The notes: a model not told the origin generated them from the sequence alone. Shown: positions 30,494 through 38,880, numbered from the stretch's first letter. The stretch is 64,000 nt of DNA from Candidatus Sysuiplasma jiujiangense (GCA_019721075.1 JAHEAD010000005.1:47429-111428); one strand, 5' to 3'. Made by a program: numbers and translations.

Positions 30494-30727
30494 ATGGCTG
30501 AAAACAATGAAGAAATTCTGTCAATGCTCAGGAGTGAAATTTCGAACATCTACAGGAAGATCGAAGCGCTGGAAAACTCCGTGGATTCTTTTTCAAAAAC
30601 CGTTCAGGAGAATAACAGGATGCTCACCTCTCTCGTGTCCGCCTTGCAGCAGATGGGCGTTCTTTCCCAACCCTATGTCAAGTCTGTAGAGAAAGGGGAT
30701 AAGCCGGCAGACCGTGCATACTATTGA
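30494..30727 (+). CDS. Small coiled-coil protein
   Basis: The 77-residue protein is almost wholly a predicted coiled coil (EEILSMLRSEISNIYRKIEA, then SVDSFSKTVQENNRMLTSLV) with a short polar tail. ATG 30494 is preceded by GGTGTGAT at a suitable distance. A GTG at 30464 in the same frame is less likely. I do not know the family. Similar short coiled coils occur in many archaea with no assigned role. Confidence 0.6.
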   Translation: MAENNEEILSMLRSEISNIYRKIEALENSVDSFSKTVQENNRMLTSLVSALQQMGVLSQPYVKSVEKGDKPADRAYY

Positions 30728-30823
30728 ATTCTAGCTAATCCCTGCTCTGAGATCATACCTAATTTTAATTGCCTTTCTAAATAAAAGCCCGTTGAAATTC
30801 ATGAAGTTTCTGTTTTAATGTTT

Positions 30824-30891
30824 CTCGGCATTTCACCAAACAGCCGAGGCGTGAAATTGCCGTAAAACAAAAACATTTCCGAGAAGCTCGG
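30824..30891. terminator. Overlapping hairpins between convergent genes
   Basis: CTCGGC (30824-30829) pairs with GCCGAG (30843-30848). Interleaved with it, ATTTCAC (30830-30836) pairs with GTGAAAT (30851-30857). A third hairpin, CCGAG-AAG-CTCGG, lies at 30879-30891. They sit between genes converging from both strands, so bidirectional termination is the plain reading. Confidence 0.45.
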
Positions 30892-30924
30892 TCGTATGTG
30901 ATGTACGGCGATGCAAGCCTGCAT

Positions 30925-31131
30925 TCATATGTTGCGTCTGGCTGCACCATAAATTATCATTATGAATCCGACAAAACCAAGTCCCAGCGCAACCCAGCTC
31001 GATATCTGATGCGGACCGATCAGCGAATTAATGGTCGGAAAAAGCTGGTAGAAATCGAAAAGAGGAGAGGCTACGACGAGCAATACTATGCCGGCGGCAA
31101 TTATGAGCAGATCGGTTCTGTCATCCTTCAA
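30925..31131 (-). CDS. Small membrane protein, last gene of the cytochrome b operon
   Basis: The 68-residue protein has two transmembrane helices (LLIIAAGIVLLVVASPLF and SWVALGLGFVGFIMIIYGA) and ends ARRNI, which suggests a cytosolic C terminus. Its ATG overlaps the stop of the gene before it (ATGA). I do not recognise a family. Its place at the end of a Rieske/cytochrome b operon suggests an accessory respiratory subunit, which is inference. Confidence 0.7.
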   Translation of the reverse strand: MKDDRTDLLIIAAGIVLLVVASPLFDFYQLFPTINSLIGPHQISSWVALGLGFVGFIMIIYGAARRNI

Positions 31132-31466
31132 ACCAGGCTCACCCCTATGAGTCCGTACGCAAACGCATACAGTATTATCGGAAACAGCAGCGTGATCCAG
31201 GACATCTTCAGTTTGGCTCTTCTGGCAAGGATAAGCGATACAAGAAACAATATGAGGGAAAGTGTTGTGAAGAAAAGCGCAATTGTTTCGAGTCCGACGA
31301 GAAAGTTGTAAAAATTGCCGAATATGGGTGATGTCATTGAATGCGTTTGTTCGTGGTATAGGGCAACAACAGGCTCGATCACAGCAGCAAACATAATGAC
31401 TGCTATGGAACCGATTATGAACACTATCATGGACAGGTAATATGCCATAAGTGCATTATTTTCCAT
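31128..31466 (-). CDS. Four-helix membrane protein of the cytochrome b operon
   Basis: From ATG 31466 the protein has 112 residues and three to four transmembrane helices. A histidine-bearing external loop (VALYHEQTHSMTS) stands after the first pair. GGTGGT precedes the ATG, which lies inside the end of the previous gene. The family is unknown to me. Histidines near the membrane surface could bind heme or quinone, but that is speculative. Confidence 0.7.
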   Translation of the reverse strand: MENNALMAYYLSMIVFIIGSIAVIMFAAVIEPVVALYHEQTHSMTSPIFGNFYNFLVGLETIALFFTTLSLILFLVSLILARRAKLKMSWITLLFPIILYAFAYGLIGVSLV

Positions 31467-31650
31467 AACCACCACCTGCAAAAAACCTCATCGCCATCAG
31501 TAATATTGACGCTGTAAGAATGAATTCTACACCCAGCATTATTGCCCATGCCGACTGATATCTTACCGGGTTCAGCAGGGAGATATACCACATGCCAAAC
31601 GCTATCACAACCTGCACTGCAACTATGAGGTAAAGCAGCCTGTTATTCAC
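31456..31650 (-). CDS. Two-helix membrane protein of the cytochrome b operon
   Basis: The 64-residue protein starts at GTG 31650, which overlaps the cytochrome b stop (GTGA). It has two hydrophobic helices (YLIVAVQVVIAFGMWYISLL and AIMLGVEFILTASILLMAM). A longer frame to 31791 would run deep into cytochrome b and is rejected. It is unrecognised and probably an accessory subunit of the complex. Confidence 0.65.
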   Translation of the reverse strand: MNNRLLYLIVAVQVVIAFGMWYISLLNPVRYQSAWAIMLGVEFILTASILLMAMRFFAGGGYGK

Positions 31651-32834
31651 TGCTTCACCGCCCGCGAACTCAGATCCTTCTTGGCGTGCCTCATAGCGTA
31701 AACCGGCACGATAGAGCAGAATGTCAGGGCATAAAGCATCAAGAGCGTCAGTGGTCTTGTTTGAGACAGTCCCGGCTGCACGTAACCCCACAGACCAACG
31801 ACCAGCCAGAAGAGGATGATAAATACTCCCATGAATGTCATCATCGGTCTCTCAAGCGGTCCGTTCTCCTTGTATCTGTCGATAAATGGTACGAGTATGA
31901 GGTATAGAAGAAGTGCAAACACCAGCGGGACTCCCCCGGTAGAAAGTCCGAATCCAGCTACATCCATCAGTTTATAGACAGGCATCTCGTACCAGTCAGG
32001 AAACGGTGTCGTTCCGTATACCAGCTGTCCATATGCAGGCGGCAGCGTCTGTGGAATGAGTGCCGACGCAATCAGAACACCCGCAACAAAAACCATCCCT
32101 ATGAAGGCTGTGTAGAGGAGGTTTACCGGAAACCAGGGGATCTTCTTCTCATTATCGCTGGCGGAAGGATCGTATGGTCCCGATTTTTCATAAAGGAAAA
32201 AGTGGATGAAGACGAGAATCAGCAGTATAACGCTGAGTATCGCAGCATGCAGAACAAGCAGATGTTCCCATGACTCCACAGTCGTACCATTACCGACCAG
32301 CACTGAAATCAGCCAGCCTGCAAGCCCAGGCGCCAGCCTGCCGATTATGCTACGCTGAAGAAGTATTTCCGAAACGTGCAGACCAAGAACGCTCTGTACC
32401 GACTCCGTAAGCATGTATCCCATCGCCGCAATGGTATTGACGAGGAGGAATATCACAACACCGATTATCCACTGCAGCCATCTCCACTTTCCCCTGTATG
32501 CGCCTATGAAATACTGCCTGAACATGTGCAAATAGACCATCGCCACCATTGCATATGCCATGAACAGGTGTGATGTCAGGAGTACTTCCCCGAACGGAAC
32601 GGTGCCCATCAGCATAAGTGTTGAACTGTACGGACTTCCAGGCTGATAGTAGTAGGCAAGCAGTATTCCAGTGGCTATCTGGTAAATTAGTGCTGTGGCA
32701 AGGAAGGCACCGGTCCAGTAGTCGATGCGAAGCTCGTGCTTTCTGATTGGCCTTAGGTTTATTGAGAATGAACCCTCCATTGGCGCATCGGGTTTTGCCA
32801 GTTCCATCAGATTGTACTCATTAGGTTCCCTCAA
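31647..32834 (-). CDS. Cytochrome b of a Rieske-type quinol-oxidising complex
   Basis: The 395-residue membrane protein has eight or so helices. Four heme-ligand histidines are visible as two pairs about 14 residues apart: SHLFMAYAMVAMVYLHMF and LHAAILSVILLILVFIHFF. The quinol-site loop reads PDWY, a variant of PEWY. With the Rieske protein it should oxidise quinol and translocate protons across the membrane. It starts at TTG 32834, five bases after GGTGAT. Three small membrane genes follow with overlapping starts. Confidence 0.9.
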   Translation of the reverse strand: MREPNEYNLMELAKPDAPMEGSFSINLRPIRKHELRIDYWTGAFLATALIYQIATGILLAYYYQPGSPYSSTLMLMGTVPFGEVLLTSHLFMAYAMVAMVYLHMFRQYFIGAYRGKWRWLQWIIGVVIFLLVNTIAAMGYMLTESVQSVLGLHVSEILLQRSIIGRLAPGLAGWLISVLVGNGTTVESWEHLLVLHAAILSVILLILVFIHFFLYEKSGPYDPSASDNEKKIPWFPVNLLYTAFIGMVFVAGVLIASALIPQTLPPAYGQLVYGTTPFPDWYEMPVYKLMDVAGFGLSTGGVPLVFALLLYLILVPFIDRYKENGPLERPMMTFMGVFIILFWLVVGLWGYVQPGLSQTRPLTLLMLYALTFCSIVPVYAMRHAKKDLSSRAVKQ

Positions 32835-32856
32835 TTTTAATCACCACAATCCAGTT

Positions 32857-33783
32857 TCAGAAACTTCCAGGCCACGGTCCGTTCGAACTGCTGGCCACTA
32901 TCGTCATGTACAGGGGTTTGTCGGCGGGTTTAATTTCCTGAGGCAGTGAAGGAAGAGGCGGTCCCTTGTACAGCGGAAGCAGGGTCCCGCCGGAAAGATT
33001 CTCATCCATAACCCTGGAACCATATTCCTCGCCTCCGGGCTCCTCAAGATGTGTTCTTATAACCGCATTCACGGGGTTAATACCTATTGCATAAACATTG
33101 TCATCTGTATCAACGTAAAGAAGAACCTGCGGAAGCGAATGATTTGCAGGACTTGGCGCAGGTCCCGAATTATAGAGGTTGTGTGGCCCCCTGGTAGGGT
33201 CATACTGGCTTCCATGGCACTTGCAAAACATGAGTCCGTACGGAGGCCAGTTTGTTTCATTATAGCCGATTAACTTTGCTTCAAACGGAATGCTGTTGTG
33301 CGGATGATAATCAAGCAGCGGAACAACGCAGCCCAGATGCTGGCATATGCCGCTGAATGCTGTAATGTTGTTTCCCGGTCCGGCCCCATTGGGTATCTGA
33401 ACACCATCAAGTTTCACCAGTATGTTGGGTTCGTCCTGCAGCGGATAATTGAACGCCATGATGGGATACGAACTGCTTGCGGTGGTTGCGGGAGGAATAA
33501 GTGCCGATTTAATCGGTTTCCCCGAGCTATCGACAAGGACGGCCACCGGATAACCGTCAATGACCGGTGTGTATCTTGTTTCAGGTGTAATAAACGTCTC
33601 AAAGGACAGTGCACCGAAAATCAGTGCTCCAGCGGATGCACCGGCGGCTTTAAGGAATGTTCTCCTTGTCTCGTCTTCAGGTGCTTTTCCGTCATTTTTA
33701 GTCTCCTCTTTTTCATGCAGTTTTTCATTTTTCTCAGGCATCTGACCGTTTCTCCCCTGAATAGGTCGATGTTTGTTATGCAT
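32857..33783 (-). CDS. Rieske 2Fe-2S protein
   Basis: The 308-residue protein has a charged cytosolic N terminus, a twin-arginine-like signal anchor (RRTFLKAAGASAGALIFGA) and an external Rieske domain. Cluster ligands are CQHLGC near residue 145 and CKCHGS near residue 185. A large insert follows the first 100 residues, as in archaeal SoxL-type Rieske proteins. It takes electrons from quinol through cytochrome b. Start ATG 33783 stands about 25 bases after an A/T box near 33803-33815. It heads the operon and is divergent from ahbD-ahbC. Confidence 0.9.
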   Translation of the reverse strand: MHNKHRPIQGRNGQMPEKNEKLHEKEETKNDGKAPEDETRRTFLKAAGASAGALIFGALSFETFITPETRYTPVIDGYPVAVLVDSSGKPIKSALIPPATTASSSYPIMAFNYPLQDEPNILVKLDGVQIPNGAGPGNNITAFSGICQHLGCVVPLLDYHPHNSIPFEAKLIGYNETNWPPYGLMFCKCHGSQYDPTRGPHNLYNSGPAPSPANHSLPQVLLYVDTDDNVYAIGINPVNAVIRTHLEEPGGEEYGSRVMDENLSGGTLLPLYKGPPLPSLPQEIKPADKPLYMTIVASSSNGPWPGSF

Positions 33784-33874
33784 CGCTCTTATTTATTGTA
33801 TATCAATATGATTCCTAAAATGTTCAGGATTATCCTTATATGGAATCATATTCAACCTGAGATCACCGGGGCGC

Positions 33875-33970
33875 ATGGAAGGTAAACGCCCGGAAAGAGA
33901 TGAACTGAACGGCTATGCAGCAACCGGCGATTGCGCAAGAAGGTGGATGAGTGAAGATTGGTTCGGGTAG
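33875..33970 (+). CDS. 31-residue ORF, first of a chain before ahbD
   Basis: ATG 33875 lies about 20-29 bases after the box ATCATATTC, so a leaderless mRNA is expected. The product begins MEGKRPERDELNGY and ends MSEDWFG. It is charged, with one cysteine. Its end contains AAGGTGGAT, the Shine-Dalgarno sequence of the next small gene, which starts inside it. It may be a functional peptide or a ribosome-loading leader. Confidence 0.35.
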   Translation: MEGKRPERDELNGYAATGDCARRWMSEDWFG

Positions 33971-34049
33971 AATTGTAAACCGGCTCCTTTCTATCGCGAT
34001 TCTCGTTATCACTTTAATACTGAGCTCATCCAATCTGGGAAGGAAATGA
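33951..34049 (+). CDS. 32-residue single-span membrane peptide
   Basis: It starts at GTG 33951, four bases after AAGGTGGAT. The product has a basic start (KIGSGRIVNR), one hydrophobic helix (LLSIAILVITLILSSS) and ends NLGRK. Its stop forms ATGA with a further six-codon frame (34046-34066). Position between the Rieske/cytochrome b operon and ahbD hints at a small membrane subunit, but this is unproven. Confidence 0.4.
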   Translation: MKIGSGRIVNRLLSIAILVITLILSSSNLGRK

Positions 34050-34064
34050 CATCGCGCGTCATTT
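34044..34064. promoter_or_regulatory. Inverted repeat before ahbD
   Basis: AAATGAC and GTCATTT form a perfect seven-base inverted repeat with a seven-base G/C-rich centre (ATCGCGC). It lies 23-43 bases before the ahbD ATG, in the zone where its TATA box would be. It could be an operator or an RNA hairpin. Confidence 0.4.
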
Positions 34065-34086
34065 GACATTTAGATTTGTGATATGA

Positions 34087-35145
34087 ATGGCTGACAGAGA
34101 AGGCAGTTACGATGGGTCCAGCCCCTTCGTTGTCGTCTGGGAGTCAACGAAAGCCTGCGACTACGCTTGCAAGCACTGCAGAGCGAATGCGATAAAATAC
34201 AGATCCCCGGACGAACTTACCACATCGGAGGCGAAGCGTCTCATTGAAGATATATCGGATTCCGGTGTAAAGTTGTTCGTGATCAGCGGCGGAGATCCAA
34301 TGAAGAGAGACGATATTTTCGAGCTGCTTGCGTTTTCTTCGTCACACATACGGACTGCGTTCTCTCCCAGCGGTGCACGCATTAACAGAGAAAACGCAAG
34401 GCTGATAAAAGAGGCAGGCATTGACACTGTTTCAATCAGCCTCGATGGCACAGAAACGGTGCATGACAGTTTCAGATGTTTTGAAGGTTCTTATAAGATG
34501 TCTGTCAGCTCAATAGGCTATCTGAAGGAAGCGGGCATCAGTGTGCAGATAAACACCACAATAAGCAGATTCAATATCGGCTTGCTGAATGAAATCAAAG
34601 ACATCGTGCTTTCAATGCATGTCTCAATGTGGGATATTTTCATGCTTGTGCCTACGGGGAGGGCAGGCGTCGGCATGATGATTTCCCCGGAAGAGGCAGA
34701 ACTTGTGATGCGAACCGTCGCTCAGTGGAGGATAAACGGCATCAACGTCCGAATGACATGCGCACCGTACCTGGTCAGGATTATGAATGATTTTGGTCTT
34801 TCCCCGGTAAAGCCCGACTCTTTAGGAAGGAAGAGTCTCAATGGCGCAAGAGGATGCATGGCAGGAAACGGTTACGTGTTCATAAGTTCCGACGGTTCTG
34901 TAATGCCATGCGGCTATCTTCCGGTCAGAATCGGAAATGTAAAATCAGGAAAACTTCTGGACATCTACAGATCGGATTCAATGGCGAAATTCAGGAAACC
35001 GGCAGATCTGCTTGGCAAGTGCGGCATGTGTGAATACAGAACGGTTTGCGGCGGCTGCAGAGCAAGATCGTTTTCAATTTCAGGAGACGCATTCGGCGAA
35101 GATCCTTTCTGCGTGTACATGCCAAAGGGGTTGCGATATGCATGA
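34087..35145 (+). CDS. ahbD: Radical SAM heme synthase-like protein (AhbD type)
   Basis: The 352-residue radical SAM protein has C24-x3-C28-x2-C31 (CDYACKHC), GGDP, and a C-terminal SPASM-type cysteine cluster (GCMAGNGYV, MPCGY, CGMCEYRTVCGGC). AhbD decarboxylates iron-coproporphyrin III to heme b in the siroheme-dependent pathway. The overlap with ahbC and the neighbouring cytochrome b support this reading over other PqqE/NirJ-like enzymes. ATG 34087 is used. The genes for AhbA/B are not in the window. Confidence 0.8.
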   Translation: MADREGSYDGSSPFVVVWESTKACDYACKHCRANAIKYRSPDELTTSEAKRLIEDISDSGVKLFVISGGDPMKRDDIFELLAFSSSHIRTAFSPSGARINRENARLIKEAGIDTVSISLDGTETVHDSFRCFEGSYKMSVSSIGYLKEAGISVQINTTISRFNIGLLNEIKDIVLSMHVSMWDIFMLVPTGRAGVGMMISPEEAELVMRTVAQWRINGINVRMTCAPYLVRIMNDFGLSPVKPDSLGRKSLNGARGCMAGNGYVFISSDGSVMPCGYLPVRIGNVKSGKLLDIYRSDSMAKFRKPADLLGKCGMCEYRTVCGGCRARSFSISGDAFGEDPFCVYMPKGLRYA

Positions 35146-36236
35146 TTGATCTTACAAAGCTGATGGCCGGAAAGCAGGGAAGAAACGATTCCATCCGGTT
35201 TCCTGAAAACAGTACGCTAAAACCCAGGGTGATGGTATTCAATGTAACGCGAAATTGCAATCTGCACTGCGCCCACTGTTATTCCGGTTCGGGTCATTCA
35301 CATTTCAGGGATCTGCCATTGGGGATATGGCTCGATGGACTGAAGAGTGCTGCAGATCTGGGCGTGAAGCACTTATTGATTTCAGGAGGTGAGCCATTAT
35401 TCAGAAAGGATGTCTTCATCATAATGGAGGAAGCGAGAGAATACGGCCTGACACTAACTCTTTCGACGAACGGAACCCTCCTTGGCTCACAGAATATTCA
35501 ACGAATGAAGAGGCTTGTTGATTACGTCGGAATAAGCATCGACGGTCCACAGCTCATCCATGATAAGTTCAGGGGTGTTGATGGCGCATTCAGAAGAACC
35601 ATGGAGAACGCACGCGGTTGCAGGGAGGCCGGCATCAGGACGGGTTTCAGGTTTACACTTACAAAGTACAATGTCGATTTTGTAGACTTCATGCTTAAAC
35701 TGGCACAGACTGAAAGTGTCGACAGGATATGTTTCTATCATCTTGGATACGTCGGAAGGGCTTCCTCTCAGCTTGACATCAGCAATGAGCAGAGGCTGGA
35801 TGCCATGCTGAAAATCGCTGCCGCAGCGTCAACTTCGGAGTTTGAAATACTGACTGCAGATAATTCTGTTGACGGCATACTTGCCTATCTTCTGACCAGG
35901 TCCGAATCTGTTTACGCCTTACTCAGGAAAAATGGCGGCAACAAATCGGGTGAACGGATTGCAGACGTCGATCCTGACGGCAATGTTTACCCCGACCAGT
36001 TTACACGGCTGAAGCTTGGTAACATCGGTGAGCTCGAGAGCATATGGGGCGGGACGAACAGGATTGTCGGGGAACTGGGAAACAGGAAAGACCGGGTCGT
36101 TTGCGGCTCATGCCGGTACTTTGAAGTATGCAATGGCGACTCAAGAGGGAGGGCCCTTGCATCGAGCGGAGATATATGGGGATTCGATCCTTCTTGCTAT
36201 CTCTCAAATCTGGCATCTCATTTTACGGACTGTTAG
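35142..36236 (+). CDS. ahbC: Radical SAM 12,18-didecarboxysiroheme deacetylase-like protein (AhbC/NirJ)
   Basis: The 364-residue protein has C39-x3-C43-x2-C46 (CNLHCAHC), ISGGEPL and STNGTLL. The C-terminal region VDPDGNVYPDQF, then LGNIGELESIW and GSCRYFEVCNGDSRGRA, is the NirJ/AhbC pattern. AhbC removes acetate side chains from didecarboxysiroheme to give iron-coproporphyrin, the substrate of AhbD. ATG 35142 overlaps the ahbD stop (ATGA). It is convergent with the hemerythrin gene, with only five bases between. Confidence 0.82.
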   Translation: MIDLTKLMAGKQGRNDSIRFPENSTLKPRVMVFNVTRNCNLHCAHCYSGSGHSHFRDLPLGIWLDGLKSAADLGVKHLLISGGEPLFRKDVFIIMEEAREYGLTLTLSTNGTLLGSQNIQRMKRLVDYVGISIDGPQLIHDKFRGVDGAFRRTMENARGCREAGIRTGFRFTLTKYNVDFVDFMLKLAQTESVDRICFYHLGYVGRASSQLDISNEQRLDAMLKIAAAASTSEFEILTADNSVDGILAYLLTRSESVYALLRKNGGNKSGERIADVDPDGNVYPDQFTRLKLGNIGELESIWGGTNRIVGELGNRKDRVVCGSCRYFEVCNGDSRGRALASSGDIWGFDPSCYLSNLASHFTDC

Positions 36237-36241
36237 AATGC

Positions 36242-36736
36242 TCACCTGATCATTTCATCCGGGGACCGGCTGTTATCCCGAAGATATCTGCATACCCAGT
36301 CTTCAGGTACCGTATCAGACTTCATCCTCGCAATTAAATCCACAGCATCATCATCCTCAATGTTGTCTTCTAGAAAACCGTATATCGTTTCCTCCTCTCT
36401 TCGGATGTGAAAGCTGATCAATCTGGTCACGCTTTGCGCCTTTTTGAGCACGTAGCCGACATCCGATCTGTGAAGTCCGGATGCAATCCTGTGGGCAAGT
36501 AGCCAGATCGCGGCATGTTCATATTCCAGTCCCCTTGCTATCCTGATGTGTTCCGCATCGACGACAGCCGGGAATAACACTTCCTCCTCGGCAAACATGT
36601 GATTTTTCAGTCGTTTTCGAAAACGAAGGAACTTCTCCTCATCAACACTATTCTCTTTTATCGATCCTATGAATTTGGAAAGCTCATCGGTGATTTCGCC
36701 ATGTTCCACTGTTGCAATCTCCATAAGCAATGTCAG
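36242..36736 (-). CDS. Hemerythrin HHE-domain protein
   Basis: The protein of about 164 residues is a four-helix hemerythrin-like bundle. Iron ligands are suggested by VEHGEITDEL, NHMFAEEEVLFP, EYEHAAIW and FHIRREEETIY. Such proteins bind dioxygen or nitric oxide at a di-iron site, or serve in iron-sulfur repair. Possible starts are CTG 36736 and ATG 36724. I prefer CTG because it overlaps the stop of a leader mini-ORF (CTGA) and follows AGGTG. The ATG would lose only four residues, so the call is soft. Confidence 0.8.
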   Translation of the reverse strand: MTLLMEIATVEHGEITDELSKFIGSIKENSVDEEKFLRFRKRLKNHMFAEEEVLFPAVVDAEHIRIARGLEYEHAAIWLLAHRIASGLHRSDVGYVLKKAQSVTRLISFHIRREEETIYGFLEDNIEDDDAVDLIARMKSDTVPEDWVCRYLRDNSRSPDEMIR

Positions 36737-36759
36737 ACACACCTGCCAGATGCGGCCAT
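36733..36759 (-). promoter_or_regulatory. Leader mini-ORF before the hemerythrin gene (MAASGRCV)
   Basis: ATG 36759 lies 26-36 bases after the A/T box AATAAATTATT. The eight-codon ORF contains AGGTG and its TGA overlaps an in-frame CTG of the hemerythrin gene (CTGA). Confidence 0.45.
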
Positions 36760-36888
36760 GGATAAAGTGATGTGGGCGAAATAGAATAATTTATTGCCTG
36801 AGATGTCAGCTAAAACAATGTTCAGATGCCGAAACATAAGGCATCTGACTTAACACGTTTGGTTCAAATCCGCTCTGTATATCCGCAG

Positions 36889-37524
36889 CTACGGAGCAGA
36901 AGCCAGGTGGCTTGCTATTGCAGGCGCCGCAATTGCCACTGCTGCGAGCGCCGAAAGTGCCATGAACAGGATAAATGAATATGTCCAGTACAGCCAGGAT
37001 TTTCCGACCTTGGGGGAAACAATCGCCTTGTCTACGGCAATGGAAGCAGGAAGGGCAAGAATTCCAGATATGCCGAATCCTGCATAGAGAAGAAGCATGG
37101 CCAGCGGCTCCTTAGTCATCTTGAGGTTGTATGCTGTGATGCCGTAGAAGATCACCGTGAGGCCAAACATGAATGAAAGCATGCCTGTGTATTCAAGTTT
37201 CCTGTTGAAGTTGACTGCAACAGCGATTGACATCAATATTACTCCAAGCAGGGTAAATGCATCAAAGAAGAGTATGTCGTAGCCAAGTCCTCCGAAATTC
37301 GGAAGCGGCCAAACCAGCTCTCCCGCGATTCCCATTATGAATATGAAGAAACCGAGGATTCCCAGAGGCACCGAGAGTGCCCGGAGGCGATCCATGAATT
37401 CTTTGTTCTCTCCTTTTCTGTACGCCATGACCAGCGTTATTGCCGCATAAACGAGTATGAAGCCCACGAATGCGAGTATGAACAACTCGAGTCCGAGGTC
37501 ATCCACGAAGGGTTGAAATGCCAT
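36889..37524 (-). CDS. DUF981-like multi-pass membrane protein
   Basis: From ATG 37524, preceded by GAGGTGA, the protein has 211 residues and about six to seven transmembrane helices. Segments such as GFILVYAAITLVMAYRKGE, FGGLGYDILFFDAF and MTKEPLAMLLLYAGFGISG fit the archaeal DUF981 family as I remember it. The function of the family is unknown. A TATA-like region (about 37583-37594) gives a leader of about 40 bases. It stands alone between the hemerythrin gene and the PhoU-like regulator. Confidence 0.65.
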   Translation of the reverse strand: MAFQPFVDDLGLELFILAFVGFILVYAAITLVMAYRKGENKEFMDRLRALSVPLGILGFFIFIMGIAGELVWPLPNFGGLGYDILFFDAFTLLGVILMSIAVAVNFNRKLEYTGMLSFMFGLTVIFYGITAYNLKMTKEPLAMLLLYAGFGISGILALPASIAVDKAIVSPKVGKSWLYWTYSFILFMALSALAAVAIAAPAIASHLASAP

Positions 37525-37728
37525 TTTTTTCACCTCAGATCCAGGAGATCGCGGCTGTCCACTAATATCTTCGTGACATACTATAACTATAATCAGTACC
37601 TGCCCCAATCGGAAGCGTTTGCCTGATACAGTGCACCGAATTCGATTCCGTTCTCTGAAGCATTTCAACCAATTACGCATTGAAGAACCATGTCCCGGAA
37701 CACTCCGGGAAACTCATTGGAATCGGGT

Positions 37729-38880
37729 TTATTTCACAATCTCCACGTAGGGAAATTTGTGACTTGGATTCTCAATGAACCTATTCATCATGATCTGTAC
37801 TATGAATTCATATTCCCTGATAATGTTCTGCATACCGCTGAATATCAGCGGGCCTATGATATCGGCACTCTTAGAACGCTCGGCCTGCTCTTTAATCTTC
37901 GCATTAACAGTCTTCAGCTCGGAAACGCACTGCTCCTCAAGAGCTAGTGCGCTGTCGAGAGCAGCTGATGCTGCTTTGAGGTCGTGTTCAAAGAGACATT
38001 TTGAGGTATTTGCCGACAATTCCCTGAACATCGAAAGAATCCTCTGCGTGCTCTCATCATAAACTCCCTTTCCGGACCTGGGAAAGCCTGCAGAAAGGAT
38101 CTCGTTAGATAAACCTTCAGAAATGTCTCCAACAGATTCCAGGGCTGCAGCAATAGCTCTGTCGCCTAGCATATGTCTCGGATCTTCTATTCCTATCTGC
38201 TTTGCCATCTCTCTGTCTTTGGCTCCCAGGAGCAGCAGCCTCAGTATCAGTCTGTAAAGTCTATCGATTTCCATTTCCATCGCACTTATCGAACTACGAG
38301 ACGCTTCGGACGATTTCAGTACATTCTCAAGAGTCCGCTCGACAATCAGCGAAGAAAGGAGGAAGAGTCTCCTGATCATGGAAAGAATAGGGAACTCCGG
38401 CGGACTTATGAAACAACCGATCACAATCTTCTTCTCATCCTGTTCCATTACGACGACACCAGTCAGTTTTTCGACCGCCTCCGTTACCTTTGCTGCCTGA
38501 TCTTCAGATATTTCGTTCTTGGACTCGACGCGAATCGTGTTGTAGCCCGCGATGTAACATCCTATTATCGTTCTCTTTATCATCTCTGAATCAGGGCAAC
38601 TGTCAGCATGAAGGATACAGGTTGTAGGCGATGCTGAAAAGTCGTTTCCCGAGGGTGTTATCACAATATTTCCGTTTTCTTCAAAAATCATGTTGAGCAG
38701 ACTGCCTGCCTTGATGCCCTTGGAGGTTGCCCACTCCTTCGGGATGGAAATGCCGAGACTTGCATTTCCCAACTTCTGCACTCTCCTTACTTCCCTTTCC
38801 AAATTAATCTCCTCTACCGCGTTCAGCGAGAAACACGATTCAGGGATTGTTTCTGTGCGTACATATTTATTGTCATTCAT
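37729..38880 (-). CDS. AbrB-PhoU domain regulator
   Basis: The 383-residue protein has an N-terminal AbrB/SpoVT swapped-hairpin DNA-binding domain (RVQKLGNASLGISIPKEWA, GIKAGSLLNMI). Two helical PhoU-like repeats follow, at about residues 170-380. Archaeal proteins of this build are usually called phosphate uptake regulators. No phosphate transporter is near. Instead its ATG overlaps the stop of the B12-type radical SAM gene (ATGA), so the two are made together. It might regulate the pathway of that enzyme rather than phosphate uptake. Confidence 0.82.
   Translation of the reverse strand: MNDNKYVRTETIPESCFSLNAVEEINLEREVRRVQKLGNASLGISIPKEWATSKGIKAGSLLNMIFEENGNIVITPSGNDFSASPTTCILHADSCPDSEMIKRTIIGCYIAGYNTIRVESKNEISEDQAAKVTEAVEKLTGVVVMEQDEKKIVIGCFISPPEFPILSMIRRLFLLSSLIVERTLENVLKSSEASRSSISAMEMEIDRLYRLILRLLLLGAKDREMAKQIGIEDPRHMLGDRAIAAALESVGDISEGLSNEILSAGFPRSGKGVYDESTQRILSMFRELSANTSKCLFEHDLKAASAALDSALALEEQCVSELKTVNAKIKEQAERSKSADIIGPLIFSGMQNIIREYEFIVQIMMNRFIENPSHKFPYVEIVK

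Noticed and set aside
37562..37579. Mini-ORF MSRRY before the DUF981-like gene as another leader example
   Set aside because: The TATA box is only about 11 bases before its ATG, so the transcript should start within or after it.
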